Origin: Ornithinibacillus scapharcae TW25
Lineage (GTDB): Bacteria; Bacillota; Bacilli; Bacillales; Amphibacillaceae
Assembly (NCBI RefSeq): GCF_000190475.1
Contig: NZ_AEWH01000006.1
Location: 62,001 to 126,000 of the forward strand
Length of the DNA: 64,000 nt
Direction: 5' to 3'
Position 1 is the first letter of the stretch; each line of letters opens with the position of its first letter. Made by a program: the position numbers and the translations under genes. The notes beneath the pieces were generated by a model that ran no database searches, was not told where the DNA came from, and worked only from the letters and a program-made list of their open reading frames with translations. Positions 36,758-45,695 of this stretch are shown piece after piece.

Positions 36758-37229
36758 TCCGATTATCTAATAGATACCTGAATTGTGCTGTACGGTGAAT
36801 CTGATTCATAATTGATCCATAAGAGGCATCAATTGTAATCTTTTTCCCGCTTTTAAACACAATTTCTGTAGCGCGTTCATCTGTACGATTCACATGATTA
36901 ATATGGGTATGTGCTATCCAGGAGCAGGTTACATTAGAGGGGGAAGAGGTAGGAAAGAAATACATGCCACTTGAAGGGTCAATCGATATTGGGGCTTTGT
37001 GGGTAATCCCACAAATATCCCTCGTACCCTCTTGTCTGCCCTTGAGACTCGACCCAAAAAAACGACAAGCATGGTCAATTAATTTACTCGGGGAGTGTTC
37101 TACCATATATTCCGCTTCCTCTTCCAGAACATAAGTTTGAACATTTCCATCATCATCCTCTTTTGATACAATAGCTAGCGTTAACGGGGTAATTTCATGT
37201 AATGGAGAATATAAATCTTCTATAAACAT
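36705..37229 (-). CDS. comK: Competence transcription factor ComK
   Basis: The master activator of DNA uptake genes in Bacillus, about 174 residues here against 192 in B. subtilis. Diagnostic blocks are HACRFFGSSLKGRQEGTRDI, ITHKAPISIDPSSGMYFFPT, SWIAHTHINHVNRTDERATE, FKSGKKITIDASYGSIMNQI and HRTAQFRYLLDNRI. The C-terminal tail after QRKVVLEPKHST is shorter than in B. subtilis, where this region is involved in MecA/ClpC degradation. ATG at 37229 follows GGAAAGGATG at about 10 nt; 37241 is an alternative. No AAAA-N5-TTTT ComK box was found just upstream. Confidence 0.92.
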   Translation of the reverse strand: MFIEDLYSPLHEITPLTLAIVSKEDDDGNVQTYVLEEEAEYMVEHSPSKLIDHACRFFGSSLKGRQEGTRDICGITHKAPISIDPSSGMYFFPTSSPSNVTCSWIAHTHINHVNRTDERATEIVFKSGKKITIDASYGSIMNQIHRTAQFRYLLDNRIKHLQQRKVVLEPKHST

Positions 37230-37352
37230 GTTAATGTTCATCCTTTCCACTATCCATGAAAGGGTATGGCTTATGAAATAATGTATCAAAAGTATCAACA
37301 AAATAATAGATAAAACGATTAAAATTCAACAAATCAAGATATTTTCTCTTTA

Positions 37353-37505
37353 TCAATCTTTGACTTCATCATTTTTGGAAATATTTCCTTCAGATAATTG
37401 CTTTTCGAGTTTCGATTCCGATGAATATACTTCCGATGGTAGTACAAAGTTGGGATTTAATATAGTAAAGGTTTCTAATTCCGGATTTCCTTCTTGTTTT
37501 TTCAT
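37353..37505 (-). CDS. Putative 50-residue protein upstream of comK
   Basis: ATG at 37505 is preceded by AAGGAGGAATTTTGC, a near-perfect ribosome-binding site. The product reads MKKQEGNPELETFTILNPNF, VLPSEVYSSESKLEKQLSEG and NISKNDEVKD: hydrophilic and acidic with no membrane segment. It lies 124 bp upstream of comK on the same strand, where B. subtilis has the unrelated-looking yhzC. No family recognised. Confidence 0.5.
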   Translation of the reverse strand: MKKQEGNPELETFTILNPNFVLPSEVYSSESKLEKQLSEGNISKNDEVKD

Positions 37506-37632
37506 GCAAAATTCCTCCTTCATGAACCGATATTATATTATTATGCATAAATCCCATTTTTTTCATACTTTTTTCATGAAGAATTAAGGCGAATGCCGGA
37601 GAAGGCTGAATAACGCATTGATAACATGAATG

Positions 37633-37658
37633 AAAAAGCCCACAAAATGATTGTGGGC
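37633..37658 (-). terminator. Terminator after lplJ
   Basis: On the minus strand GCCCACAA-TCATT-TTGTGGGC is followed by TTTTT. Confidence 0.88.
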
Positions 37659-37666
37659 AGATGTTT

Positions 37667-38662
37667 TTAATATAACAGACCAATAAAGTCTTCTTTTGTA
37701 ATTTTTCCTAGATAATGTGCGACATCAATGTCATCAAGTGCTTTTTCGATTGCTTGTTTTTCATGACGTACACCAACTAATTTATTCTCAAGGTCATGGA
37801 TATCCCCTAAACCAAAGAAATCTCCATAAATCTTACAGTTCTCAATAATACCTTTTTTCACATCAAAACGTACATCTAATAATCCAGATGGGAATTTATG
37901 AGATGCTTGTACATTAAATGCCGGTGATTTACCATAATTCCATTCCCACTGTTGATAACGTTCCTCAGAAATCTTATGAATGTTCTTCCAGTCTTCTTCA
38001 GTTAATTCATAACGAGGAACATCCTTCACATCATCAACCTGAAATACATGTTTCAATATACGCTCTTTAAATTCCTCCATAGAAATTTTCTCATCCAGGA
38101 ACTCGGAGATATTAGCGACACGACTACGAATAGATTTAATCCCTTTTGACTCAATCTTCTCTTTTTTTACTTTAAGGGCTTTTACAACATTATCGATTTC
38201 AGAATCAAGCATTAATGTACCATGGCTGAACATACGTCCTTTTGTTGAGAACATGGCATTACCAGAGATTTTTCTTCCCTCTACTACAACATCATTTCTA
38301 CCTTGAAGCTCTGCTGGAACTCCAAGCTCATTCAGAACTTCAATTACTGGCTTTAAAAATTTCGCGAAGTTATGGAAACTTTCTCCATCGTCCTTCGTAA
38401 TAAAACTGAAGTTTAGATTTTGTTCGTCATGATATACCGCTCCACCACCAGAAAGACGGCGAACTACTTTAATATTGTTTTCTTCAACATAATTTGTATT
38501 AATTTCTTCAATTGTATTCTGATTTCTTCCAATAATGATGGAAGGCTTATTGATATAGAATAATAAGTATGTATCCTTCTCACCAAAGTTTTGCAGGATA
38601 TATTCCTCAATTGCTAAGTTAATCGTTGGGTCAGTAATGCCTTGATTATCAATAAATTTCAC
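37667..38662 (-). CDS. lplJ: Lipoate--protein ligase
   Basis: A 331-residue cytosolic ligase that activates free lipoate with ATP and attaches it to lipoyl domains of dehydrogenase complexes and GcvH. Motifs: YLLFYINKPSIIIGRNQNTI, VVRRLSGGGAVYHDEQNLNF (the RRxSGGGxVxHD signature), and GNAMFSTKGRMFSHGTLM with the lysine region. A C-terminal accessory domain is present. GTG start at 38662 with AGGAGGGG upstream. Between comK and yhfI, as in the B. subtilis yhf region. Confidence 0.95.
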   Translation of the reverse strand: MKFIDNQGITDPTINLAIEEYILQNFGEKDTYLLFYINKPSIIIGRNQNTIEEINTNYVEENNIKVVRRLSGGGAVYHDEQNLNFSFITKDDGESFHNFAKFLKPVIEVLNELGVPAELQGRNDVVVEGRKISGNAMFSTKGRMFSHGTLMLDSEIDNVVKALKVKKEKIESKGIKSIRSRVANISEFLDEKISMEEFKERILKHVFQVDDVKDVPRYELTEEDWKNIHKISEERYQQWEWNYGKSPAFNVQASHKFPSGLLDVRFDVKKGIIENCKIYGDFFGLGDIHDLENKLVGVRHEKQAIEKALDDIDVAHYLGKITKEDFIGLLY

Positions 38663-38742
38663 AGCTTTCCCCTCCTAATAGATACAGTTTTTTTCCAGAT
38701 ATTAGTTTATCGAAAAATAGATAGGTAAGCAAAGAAAAGACC

Positions 38743-39474
38743 TTATTTTTCCCATGACAATCCTTCTTCAGCCAGACGAATTTTGCCATTAAAAACTTCA
38801 CTTGCTTGCTGAATTAAATCCTCACGATTACCGTACTGTGGTAGATGACTTAGTATTAATTCTTTCACATTTGCCTCACTAGCGATATGTCCACCTTCTT
38901 TGCTTGTCATGTGTCCAGCACCTGAACCATCTTGATTCGCATAGAAGTTGCAATCGGTGATTAATAAATCAGCATCCTTACTAAAGGCTATCCAATCTTC
39001 TTGATAACTAGTATCTGCCGTATATACGATGACACTCTGCCCATCGGTAATTCGCATGCCATAGCATGGCACTGGGTGCTTGGTCTTTTGGAAAGTAATC
39101 GAAAATGGACCAACCGTTAATGTTTGAGTCGGATCATATGCTACACCTTCCGTGAAATCATGTGTCAACTTATTAAATCCATCCATATCGTCTGTATGCG
39201 CATAAATTGGTAAAACTTCTTTATTCCCTATCACATAAGATTGCACTAGCCATGCATATTGAAGCACACCAATATCGGCAACATGATCATGATGATAATG
39301 CGATAGGATTACAGCATCAACATCCAGGACATTTTTGTATTTTTGAAGTTTGGAAAGTGAACCACTACCGGCATCTATTAGTAAAGTGAAATCATCCTTT
39401 TCTAATAAATATGCTGATGTTGCACTATCAGGGGCGGGATATCCTCCCCAATAACCTATTACTGTTATTTTCAT
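38743..39474 (-). CDS. yhfI: YhfI, MBL-fold hydrolase (RNase Z-like group)
   Basis: A 243-residue metallo-beta-lactamase-fold protein, MKITVIGYWGGYPAPDSATS, with LIDAGSGSLSKLQKY, the metal motif SHYHHDHVADIGVLQYAWLV, and later HPVPCYGMRI, YTADTSYQEDW and LILSHLPQYGNRED. It matches B. subtilis YhfI and resembles the RNase Z/phosphodiesterase branch. The ATG at 39474 follows AGAGGTGATTCAT. Divergent from the yhfH-like gene. Substrate unknown. Confidence 0.9.
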   Translation of the reverse strand: MKITVIGYWGGYPAPDSATSAYLLEKDDFTLLIDAGSGSLSKLQKYKNVLDVDAVILSHYHHDHVADIGVLQYAWLVQSYVIGNKEVLPIYAHTDDMDGFNKLTHDFTEGVAYDPTQTLTVGPFSITFQKTKHPVPCYGMRITDGQSVIVYTADTSYQEDWIAFSKDADLLITDCNFYANQDGSGAGHMTSKEGGHIASEANVKELILSHLPQYGNREDLIQQASEVFNGKIRLAEEGLSWEK

Positions 39475-39573
39475 ATGAATCACCTCTACATTATTTTTGT
39501 TGTAACACAGCGTTGACTGTTTGCATACTGTTATATTACAATGAAACTACTAAGCTAAAGGAGGAACTTCGTT

Positions 39574-39702
39574 ATGCTGAATGTGCTTGAGTTTTTTCGA
39601 AATCTTCCAAAGAAAAAGTGTCAAAAATGTGGTCAAGACATTTTAGAACAAGCAGACTGCTATATCAATATTTGCGAAGAATGTGACCATCCTGCAAGAT
39701 AA
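39574..39702 (+). CDS. yhfH: YhfH-like zinc-ribbon small protein
   Basis: A 42-residue protein: MLNVLEFFRNLPKKKCQKCG, QDILEQADCYINICEECDHP, AR. The pairs CQKC and CEEC are about 18 residues apart and suggest a small zinc ribbon. It matches the YhfH family of Bacilli and stands next to yhfI as in B. subtilis. AAAGGAGGAACTTCGTT precedes the ATG and a terminator follows. Confidence 0.85.
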   Translation: MLNVLEFFRNLPKKKCQKCGQDILEQADCYINICEECDHPAR

Positions 39703-39757
39703 GATACATGTATTCCTCCTAATTCTATACCTTAGTCACAAGAGATACAACTCTCTA

Positions 39758-39788
39758 ACAGCTACTTCCAGATAGCTGTATTTTTTTT
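39758..39788 (+). terminator. Terminator after yhfH
   Basis: ACAGCTA-CTTCCAGA-TAGCTGT followed by ATTTTTTTT. Confidence 0.8.
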
Positions 39789-39890
39789 GCTAAAAATATC
39801 AGAAAAATCATATCCTTCCTTCTAGTTTTGTATTATAATATTTAGACTACCGAAATACTTTTGGTGTTTTTTTAGAAAGGGGAAAATAAA

Positions 39891-41705
39891 ATGACAACTA
39901 CTAAGACTAAAAGATTATTACGTTCCGAAGTACCCGAAGAACAAAAATGGGATTTAACAGATTTATATCCTACCTTTGAAGATTGGGAAAAGGACCTACA
40001 GGCGATTCAACATGACGTGACTGAGATTACCCAATTTAAAGGAAAACTAGGTAGTGATGCGAAGACGCTATTGAACTGTCTTACAACACTAGAAAACTAC
40101 CGTGAGCGTCTAACACGAGTAGGTACATATGCTAGTTTAAAAGCTAGTGCAGATGGAAGTGATCCAGAAAATCAACGTGACTCTGCTAAAGTTTCATCAG
40201 CAGGAGCAAGCATTGGTGCAAAGCTATCCTTTATCCAATCTGAATTGCTAACACTTTCAGAAGAAACAATTGCACAGTTCTTACAAGAGGAACCAGCACT
40301 ACAAACCTATAAAAAAATGCTAGATGATATTTTAGAAGAAAAGCCTCATACATTAGCACCAGAAATCGAGGAAACATTAGCTGCTTTAGCAGAAGTTCAT
40401 GGGGCTCCATATATGATCTACTCTCGTAGTAAAGCCTCAGACATGGTGTTTGATTCTGTCATTGATGAAGATGGCAAGGATCATCCAATGTCGGCAGCAC
40501 TATATGAAGATCGCTTTGAATTAGAATCGAATACTAAGCTGCGTCGCGATGCTTATGATTCCTTCGTAAAGACATTAAACCAGTATAAAAACACATTTGC
40601 TGCTACCTATGCAACAGAGGTATCGAAGCAAGTAACCATGGCACGCTTACGTAAGTATGAATCTGTAACAGACATGCTACTCGCTCCACAAGAAGTAACA
40701 AAAGAAATGTACGAAAATCAATTAAATGTTATTCAGGAAGAATTAGCACCACATATGCGCCGTTATGCTAAGTTAAAGAAAGAAAAGCTTGGATTAGATG
40801 AGATGCGTTATTGTGATTTAAAAGCACCATTAGATCCAGATTTCAATCCGAAGACCACCTATGAAGAAGCAAAGACAGTCATTTTAGATTCATTAAAAGT
40901 AATGGGACCGGAATACACAGAAATTATGGAAAAGGGACTAAACGAACGTTGGGTTGACTTATCTGATAACGTTGGGAAATCAACTGGTGCTTTCTGTTCT
41001 AGCCCATATGGTGTTCATCCATACATTTTAATGACATGGACAGATACGATGCGTGGTGCGTTTGTATTAGCACACGAGCTTGGACATGCAGGACACTTTT
41101 ATCTTGCTGGTAAAAACCAATCTCTATTCAATACAAGACCTTCCACATACTTTGTTGAAGCTCCTTCTACAATGAATGAATTGCTGTTGGCAAATCATCT
41201 CATGAGTACGACAGATGATAAACGAATGAAGCGTTGGGTTATTACGCAATTATTGGGTACGTATTATCATAACTTTGTAACACACCTATTAGAGGGCGAA
41301 TACCAACGTCGTGTGTATGCACTAGCAGAAGCTGGTACGCCACTAACGGCTAGTGTACTAACACAACAAAAACAAGAAGCACTAGAAAACTTCTGGGGAG
41401 ATTCTGTTGTTTTTGATGAAGGTGCAGGATTAACTTGGATGAGACAGCCACATTACTATATGGGTCTATATCCATATACGTACTCTGCTGGACTAACCGT
41501 TTCTACTGCTGTAGCGAAACGTATTCAAGAAGAAGGAAAACCAGTTGTCGATAGCTGGTTAGAGGTTCTCAAAGCAGGCGGCACATTAAAACCACTTGAT
41601 TTAATCAAACAAGCTGGAGTCGATATGTCAAAACCTGATGCAATCCGCGAAGCAGTTGCTTTTGTTGGCTCGTTAGTTGATGAACTAGAAAAAAGCTATC
41701 AATAA
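39891..41705 (+). CDS. pepF: Oligoendopeptidase F
   Basis: A 604-residue zinc metallopeptidase of family M3 that cleaves oligopeptides in the cytosol. The zinc motif is LAHELGHAGHFYLAG (HELGH near residue 395) with the third ligand Glu in PSTMNELLLANHLM. The N-terminal EEQKWDLTDLYPTFEDWEKD is typical of PepF. In B. subtilis the pepF homologue YjbG influences competence and sporulation when overproduced. AAAGGGGAAAATAAA precedes the ATG. Monocistronic with its own terminator. Confidence 0.95.
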   Translation: MTTTKTKRLLRSEVPEEQKWDLTDLYPTFEDWEKDLQAIQHDVTEITQFKGKLGSDAKTLLNCLTTLENYRERLTRVGTYASLKASADGSDPENQRDSAKVSSAGASIGAKLSFIQSELLTLSEETIAQFLQEEPALQTYKKMLDDILEEKPHTLAPEIEETLAALAEVHGAPYMIYSRSKASDMVFDSVIDEDGKDHPMSAALYEDRFELESNTKLRRDAYDSFVKTLNQYKNTFAATYATEVSKQVTMARLRKYESVTDMLLAPQEVTKEMYENQLNVIQEELAPHMRRYAKLKKEKLGLDEMRYCDLKAPLDPDFNPKTTYEEAKTVILDSLKVMGPEYTEIMEKGLNERWVDLSDNVGKSTGAFCSSPYGVHPYILMTWTDTMRGAFVLAHELGHAGHFYLAGKNQSLFNTRPSTYFVEAPSTMNELLLANHLMSTTDDKRMKRWVITQLLGTYYHNFVTHLLEGEYQRRVYALAEAGTPLTASVLTQQKQEALENFWGDSVVFDEGAGLTWMRQPHYYMGLYPYTYSAGLTVSTAVAKRIQEEGKPVVDSWLEVLKAGGTLKPLDLIKQAGVDMSKPDAIREAVAFVGSLVDELEKSYQ

Positions 41706-41716
41706 ATAATAAAATT

Positions 41717-41760
41717 GAAACGGTCATAGACTTCGGTAGTCACTTGACCGTTTCTTTTTT
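41717..41760 (+). terminator. Terminator after pepF
   Basis: GAAACGGTCA pairs with TGACCGTTTC around an 18-nt loop, followed by TTTTTT. Confidence 0.8.
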
Positions 41761-41770
41761 GCTCCCCATG

Positions 41771-42230
41771 TCTATTGATGAAGTTTTGCTCGGAAACGCG
41801 ATGAGAGCCTCCATCTTCATCTTCTCCTTCACTATTCCTCCTCAAGAACGTGATGATACCATTCATCATCATCTTCTCCTTCACTATTCTTTCTCGGAAA
41901 CGTGATGATAGCCTCCATCTTCATCTTCTCCTTCACTATTCCTTCTCAAAACGCGATGAGAGCCTCCATCATCATCTTCTCCTTCTCTATTGCTTCTCAA
42001 GAACGCGATGAGAGCCTCCATCATCATCTTCTCCTTCACTATTCCTCCTCAAGAACGTGATGATACCATTCATCTTCATCTTCTCCTTCACTATTCTTTC
42101 TCGGAAACGTGATGATAGCCTCCATCTTCATCTTCTCCTTCACTATTCTTTCTCGGAAACGTGATGATAGCCTCCATCTTCATCTTCTCCTTCACTATTC
42201 CTTCTCAAGAACGTGATGTAAACCACTCAT
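41771..42230. repeat. 52-bp minisatellite array, about 8-9 copies
   Basis: Units starting with CTTCTCCTTC begin at 41821, 41873, 41925, 41976, 42028, 42080 and 42132; all are 52 bp except the third (51 bp, one deleted base). Degenerate partial units flank the array at about 41771-41820 and 42184-42230. Three subtypes can be told apart: A (CTCCTCAAGAACGTGATGAT then ACCATT; units 1 and 5), B (TTTCTCGGAAACGTGATGAT then AGCC; units 2, 6, 7) and C (AACGCGATGAGAGCC; units 3 and 4). The array fills the gap between the convergent pepF and hemY. As 52 is not a multiple of 3 and stops occur, it is not coding. Confidence 0.95.
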
Positions 42231-42245
42231 AATCTACTTTCACTG

Positions 42246-42284
42246 AAAAAAGCAGTATTTGCTCCCACGCAAATACCGCTTTTT
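42246..42284 (-). terminator. Terminator of hem operon
   Basis: On the minus strand AGCGGTATTTGC and GCAAATACTGCT form the stem, followed by TTTTTTC. Confidence 0.88.
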
Positions 42285-42294
42285 CTATATATCA

Positions 42295-43698
42295 TTATTT
42301 ATCTTTTAAAAAATCCAATACCTGATGTACTGCTTTTTCTCCTTGTTCGATACAGTCAGGGATACCAACCCCTTCGAAGGAACTACCAGCAAAGTAAACA
42401 CCTGGAAGCTGTTCACTTGCAGCACTTCGCACTTGAGCAATTCTTTCTATATGTCCAACTGTATATTGCGGCATGACGTTTTTCCAGCGTGAGATAACCG
42501 CAAAATCCGGTTTGGCTGTAATATTCATTGTTTTATTTAAGTCCTTTAAAACAATTTCCGTTAATTCCTCATCTGATAGATCCACTACTTCTTGGTCACT
42601 CGGTCTACCTACATAGCAACGTATTAACACTTTACCTTCAGGTGTTGTGGATGGCCATTTCTTATGGGTCCATGTACAAGCAGTAATTCGATGATCACTG
42701 TTCCTTGAGACAACAAAACCAGTTCCATCAATATCCTGCTTAATGGCTGATTGGTCAAAAGCGAGTGCAACATTAGCTACAGAGCTAGAAGGCACATCCT
42801 TAAATACCTTCAAGAAATCATATTGACTGAACATTTCAGGTAAGGTTGCATGTGGTGTTGTTGCAAGTACCGCAGCTGCTTTAATCACTTCACCATTCCC
42901 TAACAATACATGATATGTCGTATCCTTTTTCTCAATATGGTCAACAGGTGCTTCTAGTATAATGGATTCTCTATCAAGCTTTTCTACTAATTTATCAACT
43001 AAGGTTTCTAAACCATTTTTAAAAGAGAAAAATGCACCAGGTGCCTTTCCTGTTGTCTTAGGTGGATTCGGAATCGTTGCACGCAATCCTTTAATCAAGC
43101 TACCATATTTCTGCTCCAGCTGATAAAAGTTCGGGAACGTTGCCATTAAACTCATTTCATCGATATCTCCTGAGTAAATTCCAGATAGTAATGGTTCAAT
43201 TTCATTTTCAACTAGTTGATTCCCAAAACGACGGCGCATAAATCCACCTAGAGATTGATCCGTCTGCTCATCACCTTTTGCCTTAACTAGGTCAAATAAA
43301 GTACGGATTTTACCGACAGGTGAAACAAGACTAGACCCTAGGAATGGACCAATTTGCTTTGGAATTCCCATAAAGGCCCCTTTAGGCATTTTATGGAGCT
43401 TGTCTTCAACTAGAATGTAGGATTGACCAGTTCCGTTACGGATTATTTGGTCTGCCAGCCCTAATTCTTCAACTAATTTCATACCTGGCTTTTTCCTAGC
43501 AATAATAGAATCTGGTCCCCGTTCAATGGTAAATCCATCCCGCTTGTACGTGATAATTTTGCCTCCGAGGCGGTCGCTTGCTTCTACAAGCTTCAATTGA
43601 TAAGGTAGATTCTTATCTTTTATCTCTTTTTGCAAATAAAAGGCAGCGGATAACCCTGTTATCCCGCCACCTATTATTACGATTGTTTGTTTATCCAT
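42295..43698 (-). CDS. hemY: Protoporphyrinogen/coproporphyrinogen III oxidase (HemY/CgoX)
   Basis: A 467-residue FAD enzyme. In Firmicutes this family oxidises coproporphyrinogen III to coproporphyrin III in the coproporphyrin-dependent haem route. The dinucleotide loop is VIIGGGITGLSAAFYLQKE near the N-terminus, followed by LVEASDRLGGKIITYKRDGF; the C-terminal GVYFAGSSFEGVGIPDCIEQ completes the FAD site. Normal length. It begins 6 bp after the hemH stop, third gene of hemE-hemH-hemY. Confidence 0.95.
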   Translation of the reverse strand: MDKQTIVIIGGGITGLSAAFYLQKEIKDKNLPYQLKLVEASDRLGGKIITYKRDGFTIERGPDSIIARKKPGMKLVEELGLADQIIRNGTGQSYILVEDKLHKMPKGAFMGIPKQIGPFLGSSLVSPVGKIRTLFDLVKAKGDEQTDQSLGGFMRRRFGNQLVENEIEPLLSGIYSGDIDEMSLMATFPNFYQLEQKYGSLIKGLRATIPNPPKTTGKAPGAFFSFKNGLETLVDKLVEKLDRESIILEAPVDHIEKKDTTYHVLLGNGEVIKAAAVLATTPHATLPEMFSQYDFLKVFKDVPSSSVANVALAFDQSAIKQDIDGTGFVVSRNSDHRITACTWTHKKWPSTTPEGKVLIRCYVGRPSDQEVVDLSDEELTEIVLKDLNKTMNITAKPDFAVISRWKNVMPQYTVGHIERIAQVRSAASEQLPGVYFAGSSFEGVGIPDCIEQGEKAVHQVLDFLKDK

Positions 43699-43704
43699 TA
43701 TGCA

Positions 43705-44633
43705 TCACGCTTTACTTTTATTTTGTACAACGTTTGCTAAAGTTTCAATAAATAAAGGATGTGTGTTTGGCATTGGTGGGCGATAGTAGCTAGCTCCCAA
43801 TTCATCACAAACCACTTTACATTCATAATCATTATCATAAAGAACCTCTAAATGGTCAGCGATAAAGCCAACAGGTGCATAAACAAATGAACGGTATCCT
43901 TTTTCCTCATATAGAGAACGAGTTAAATCTTGCACATCTGGTCCTAACCAAGGATCTGGTGTATTCCCTTCACTTTGCCACCCTAGCTCATAGTTCGTAA
44001 TCCCAGCTTTTTCCGCAATAAGTCTTGCTGTTTCAGCTAATTGATCTGGATATGGATCGCCGTTTTGTAGTATTTTTCTGGTAAGCTGTGTGCAGAAACG
44101 ATAAGAACTGCTTTTTCACGTTCCTCATCAGACATTTTCGCATATTCTGCATTAATATGGTCTGCCCAGTACTGAATAAATCCTGGTGCATCATACCAGC
44201 TTTCTACAGCACGAATCTCGATACCATGTTTAGCTGCTTCTTCACCAGCACGAGTATTATAGGATTTTACACTAAATGTAGAGTAATGTGGTGCTAATAC
44301 AATAGAAACAGCCTCTTTAATACCGTCTTTTGCCATTTCAGCAACCGTATCCTCAATAAATGGTGTGATATGTTTTAAGCCAATATATGCCTTATATTCA
44401 TACTCATCTTGTATTTCATTTAATTTAACTTCAATAGCTTTCGCTTGTTCCTCTGTTATACGAGCTAGTGGTGAAGTTCCACCAATTGCTTTATAACGAT
44501 CCTTTAAGTCTTGTAATTGTTCATCAGAAGGCTTTCTTCCATGACGGATATGTGTGTAATAAGGTTCAATATCCTCTTCTTTATATGGAGTACCATAAGC
44601 CATTACTAGTAATCCTATTTTCTTTCTTTCCAT
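43705..44633 (-). pseudogene. hemH: Ferrochelatase (HemH/CpfC) interrupted by a -1 frameshift
   Basis: Inserts iron into coproporphyrin (Firmicute route). The first 190 residues run from [20 protein letters not shown] to [12 protein letters not shown] and then go out of frame ([11 protein letters not shown], stop at 44037). Restoring one base in the T5 run at 44073-44077 (A5 on the coding strand) gives [20 protein letters not shown] and joins directly to the rest: [40 protein letters not shown] and [14 protein letters not shown]. The catalytic His of SAHSLP and Glu of the later DHLEVL block are kept. A homopolymer sequencing error is the simplest explanation since the pathway is otherwise complete; a true mutation or slippage cannot be excluded. 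Confidence 0.85.
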
Positions 44634-44666
44634 TTCCTACACCTCTTCATGTAAGTTTTGATTCGC

Positions 44667-45695
44667 TTAACGTTTCGAGTACGTATGAATCAGTTCTGTT
44701 AGTTTTTTCAATGTTTCTGGTTTTATATCAGGTGTTACACCGTGACCTAAATTAAATACATGACGCCCATCTTCTTTAGACATATCAAGGATTTCTTTCG
44801 CACGAGCTTCAATTGTATCCCAATCTGCAAGTAAGATTGCCGGATCGAGGTTCCCTTGTAATACTTTGCTTACGCCTAAATCCCTTGCTTCCTTAATGGA
44901 TGTTCTCCAGTCTAATCCAATGACGTCAACCGGCAAATCGTTCCATTCCATTAATAGATGGCTTGCACCAACGCCAAACATAATCAACGGTACATCTTTA
45001 TTTTGTAATTCACTAAAGATACGATCCATGACTGGTTTGATATAGGTTCTGTAGTCCCTAACATTTAAAGCACCTACCCATGAATCGAAAATTTGAACAG
45101 CCTTTACGCCTGCCCTAATTTGTGATTTCACATACGTAATCGTCATATCCGCTAACTTATCCATTAATGCAAACCATGTTTCTGGATTTGCATACATGAA
45201 AGCTTTTGTTTTTCCATAAGTTTTAGAAGGTCCACCTTCGATTAAATAACTAGCTAATGTAAATGGAGCACCACTAAATCCAATCAATGGAACTGTTAGT
45301 TGTTCTTCTGTTAGTAAGCGGATCGTTTCTAAAACATAAGGAACATCTTGTTCTGGATTTATCGTACCTAATTTTTCAACATCCTGCATACTTCTAATTG
45401 GATTATCAATTACAGGTCCAATTCCAGCTTTAATTTCAACATCAATACCCAGTGCTGGTAAAGGAGACATAATATCCTTATAAAGAATTGCAGCATCAAC
45501 ATTGTACTGTTCAACTGGAAGTCTTGTTACGTATGCACAAACTTCTGGTCGATGTGTAATTTCGAATAGAGAATATTTCTCCTTCAGTTCTCTATATTCT
45601 GGTTGTGATCTTCCTGCCTGTCTCATAAACCATGCAGGAGTATAATCCGTAGTCTCGCCCTTGTAAGCGCGAATAATAGTATCATTCAGTTTCAT
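44667..45695 (-). CDS. hemE: Uroporphyrinogen decarboxylase
   Basis: A 342-residue cofactor-free enzyme that removes four carboxyl groups from uroporphyrinogen III to give coproporphyrinogen III. Motifs: [20 protein letters not shown] (the invariant RQAGR), [31 protein letters not shown] and [11 protein letters not shown] near the C-terminus. AAGGGTGAGAAC precedes the ATG. First gene of the hem operon, divergent from the haem-degrading hmoB. Confidence 0.96.
   Translation of the reverse strand: MKLNDTIIRAYKGETTDYTPAWFMRQAGRSQPEYRELKEKYSLFEITHRPEVCAYVTRLPVEQYNVDAAILYKDIMSPLPALGIDVEIKAGIGPVIDNPIRSMQDVEKLGTINPEQDVPYVLETIRLLTEEQLTVPLIGFSGAPFTLASYLIEGGPSKTYGKTKAFMYANPETWFALMDKLADMTITYVKSQIRAGVKAVQIFDSWVGALNVRDYRTYIKPVMDRIFSELQNKDVPLIMFGVGASHLLMEWNDLPVDVIGLDWRTSIKEARDLGVSKVLQGNLDPAILLADWDTIEARAKEILDMSKEDGRHVFNLGHGVTPDIKPETLKKLTELIHTYSKR

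Noticed and set aside
37360-37587. 75-codon plus-strand frame upstream of comK
   Set aside because: It is the shadow of the minus-strand 50-codon gene with the better ribosome-binding site and has low-complexity Phe/Ser content.
41699-41884. 61-codon frame on the minus strand over the repeat
   Set aside because: It runs through the pepF terminator and the 52-bp repeat, whose length shifts frame at each unit; no good start site and no family likeness.
41771-42230. Possible CRISPR array
   Set aside because: Units are contiguous 52-bp repeats with internal variants; there are no unique spacers and no cas genes.
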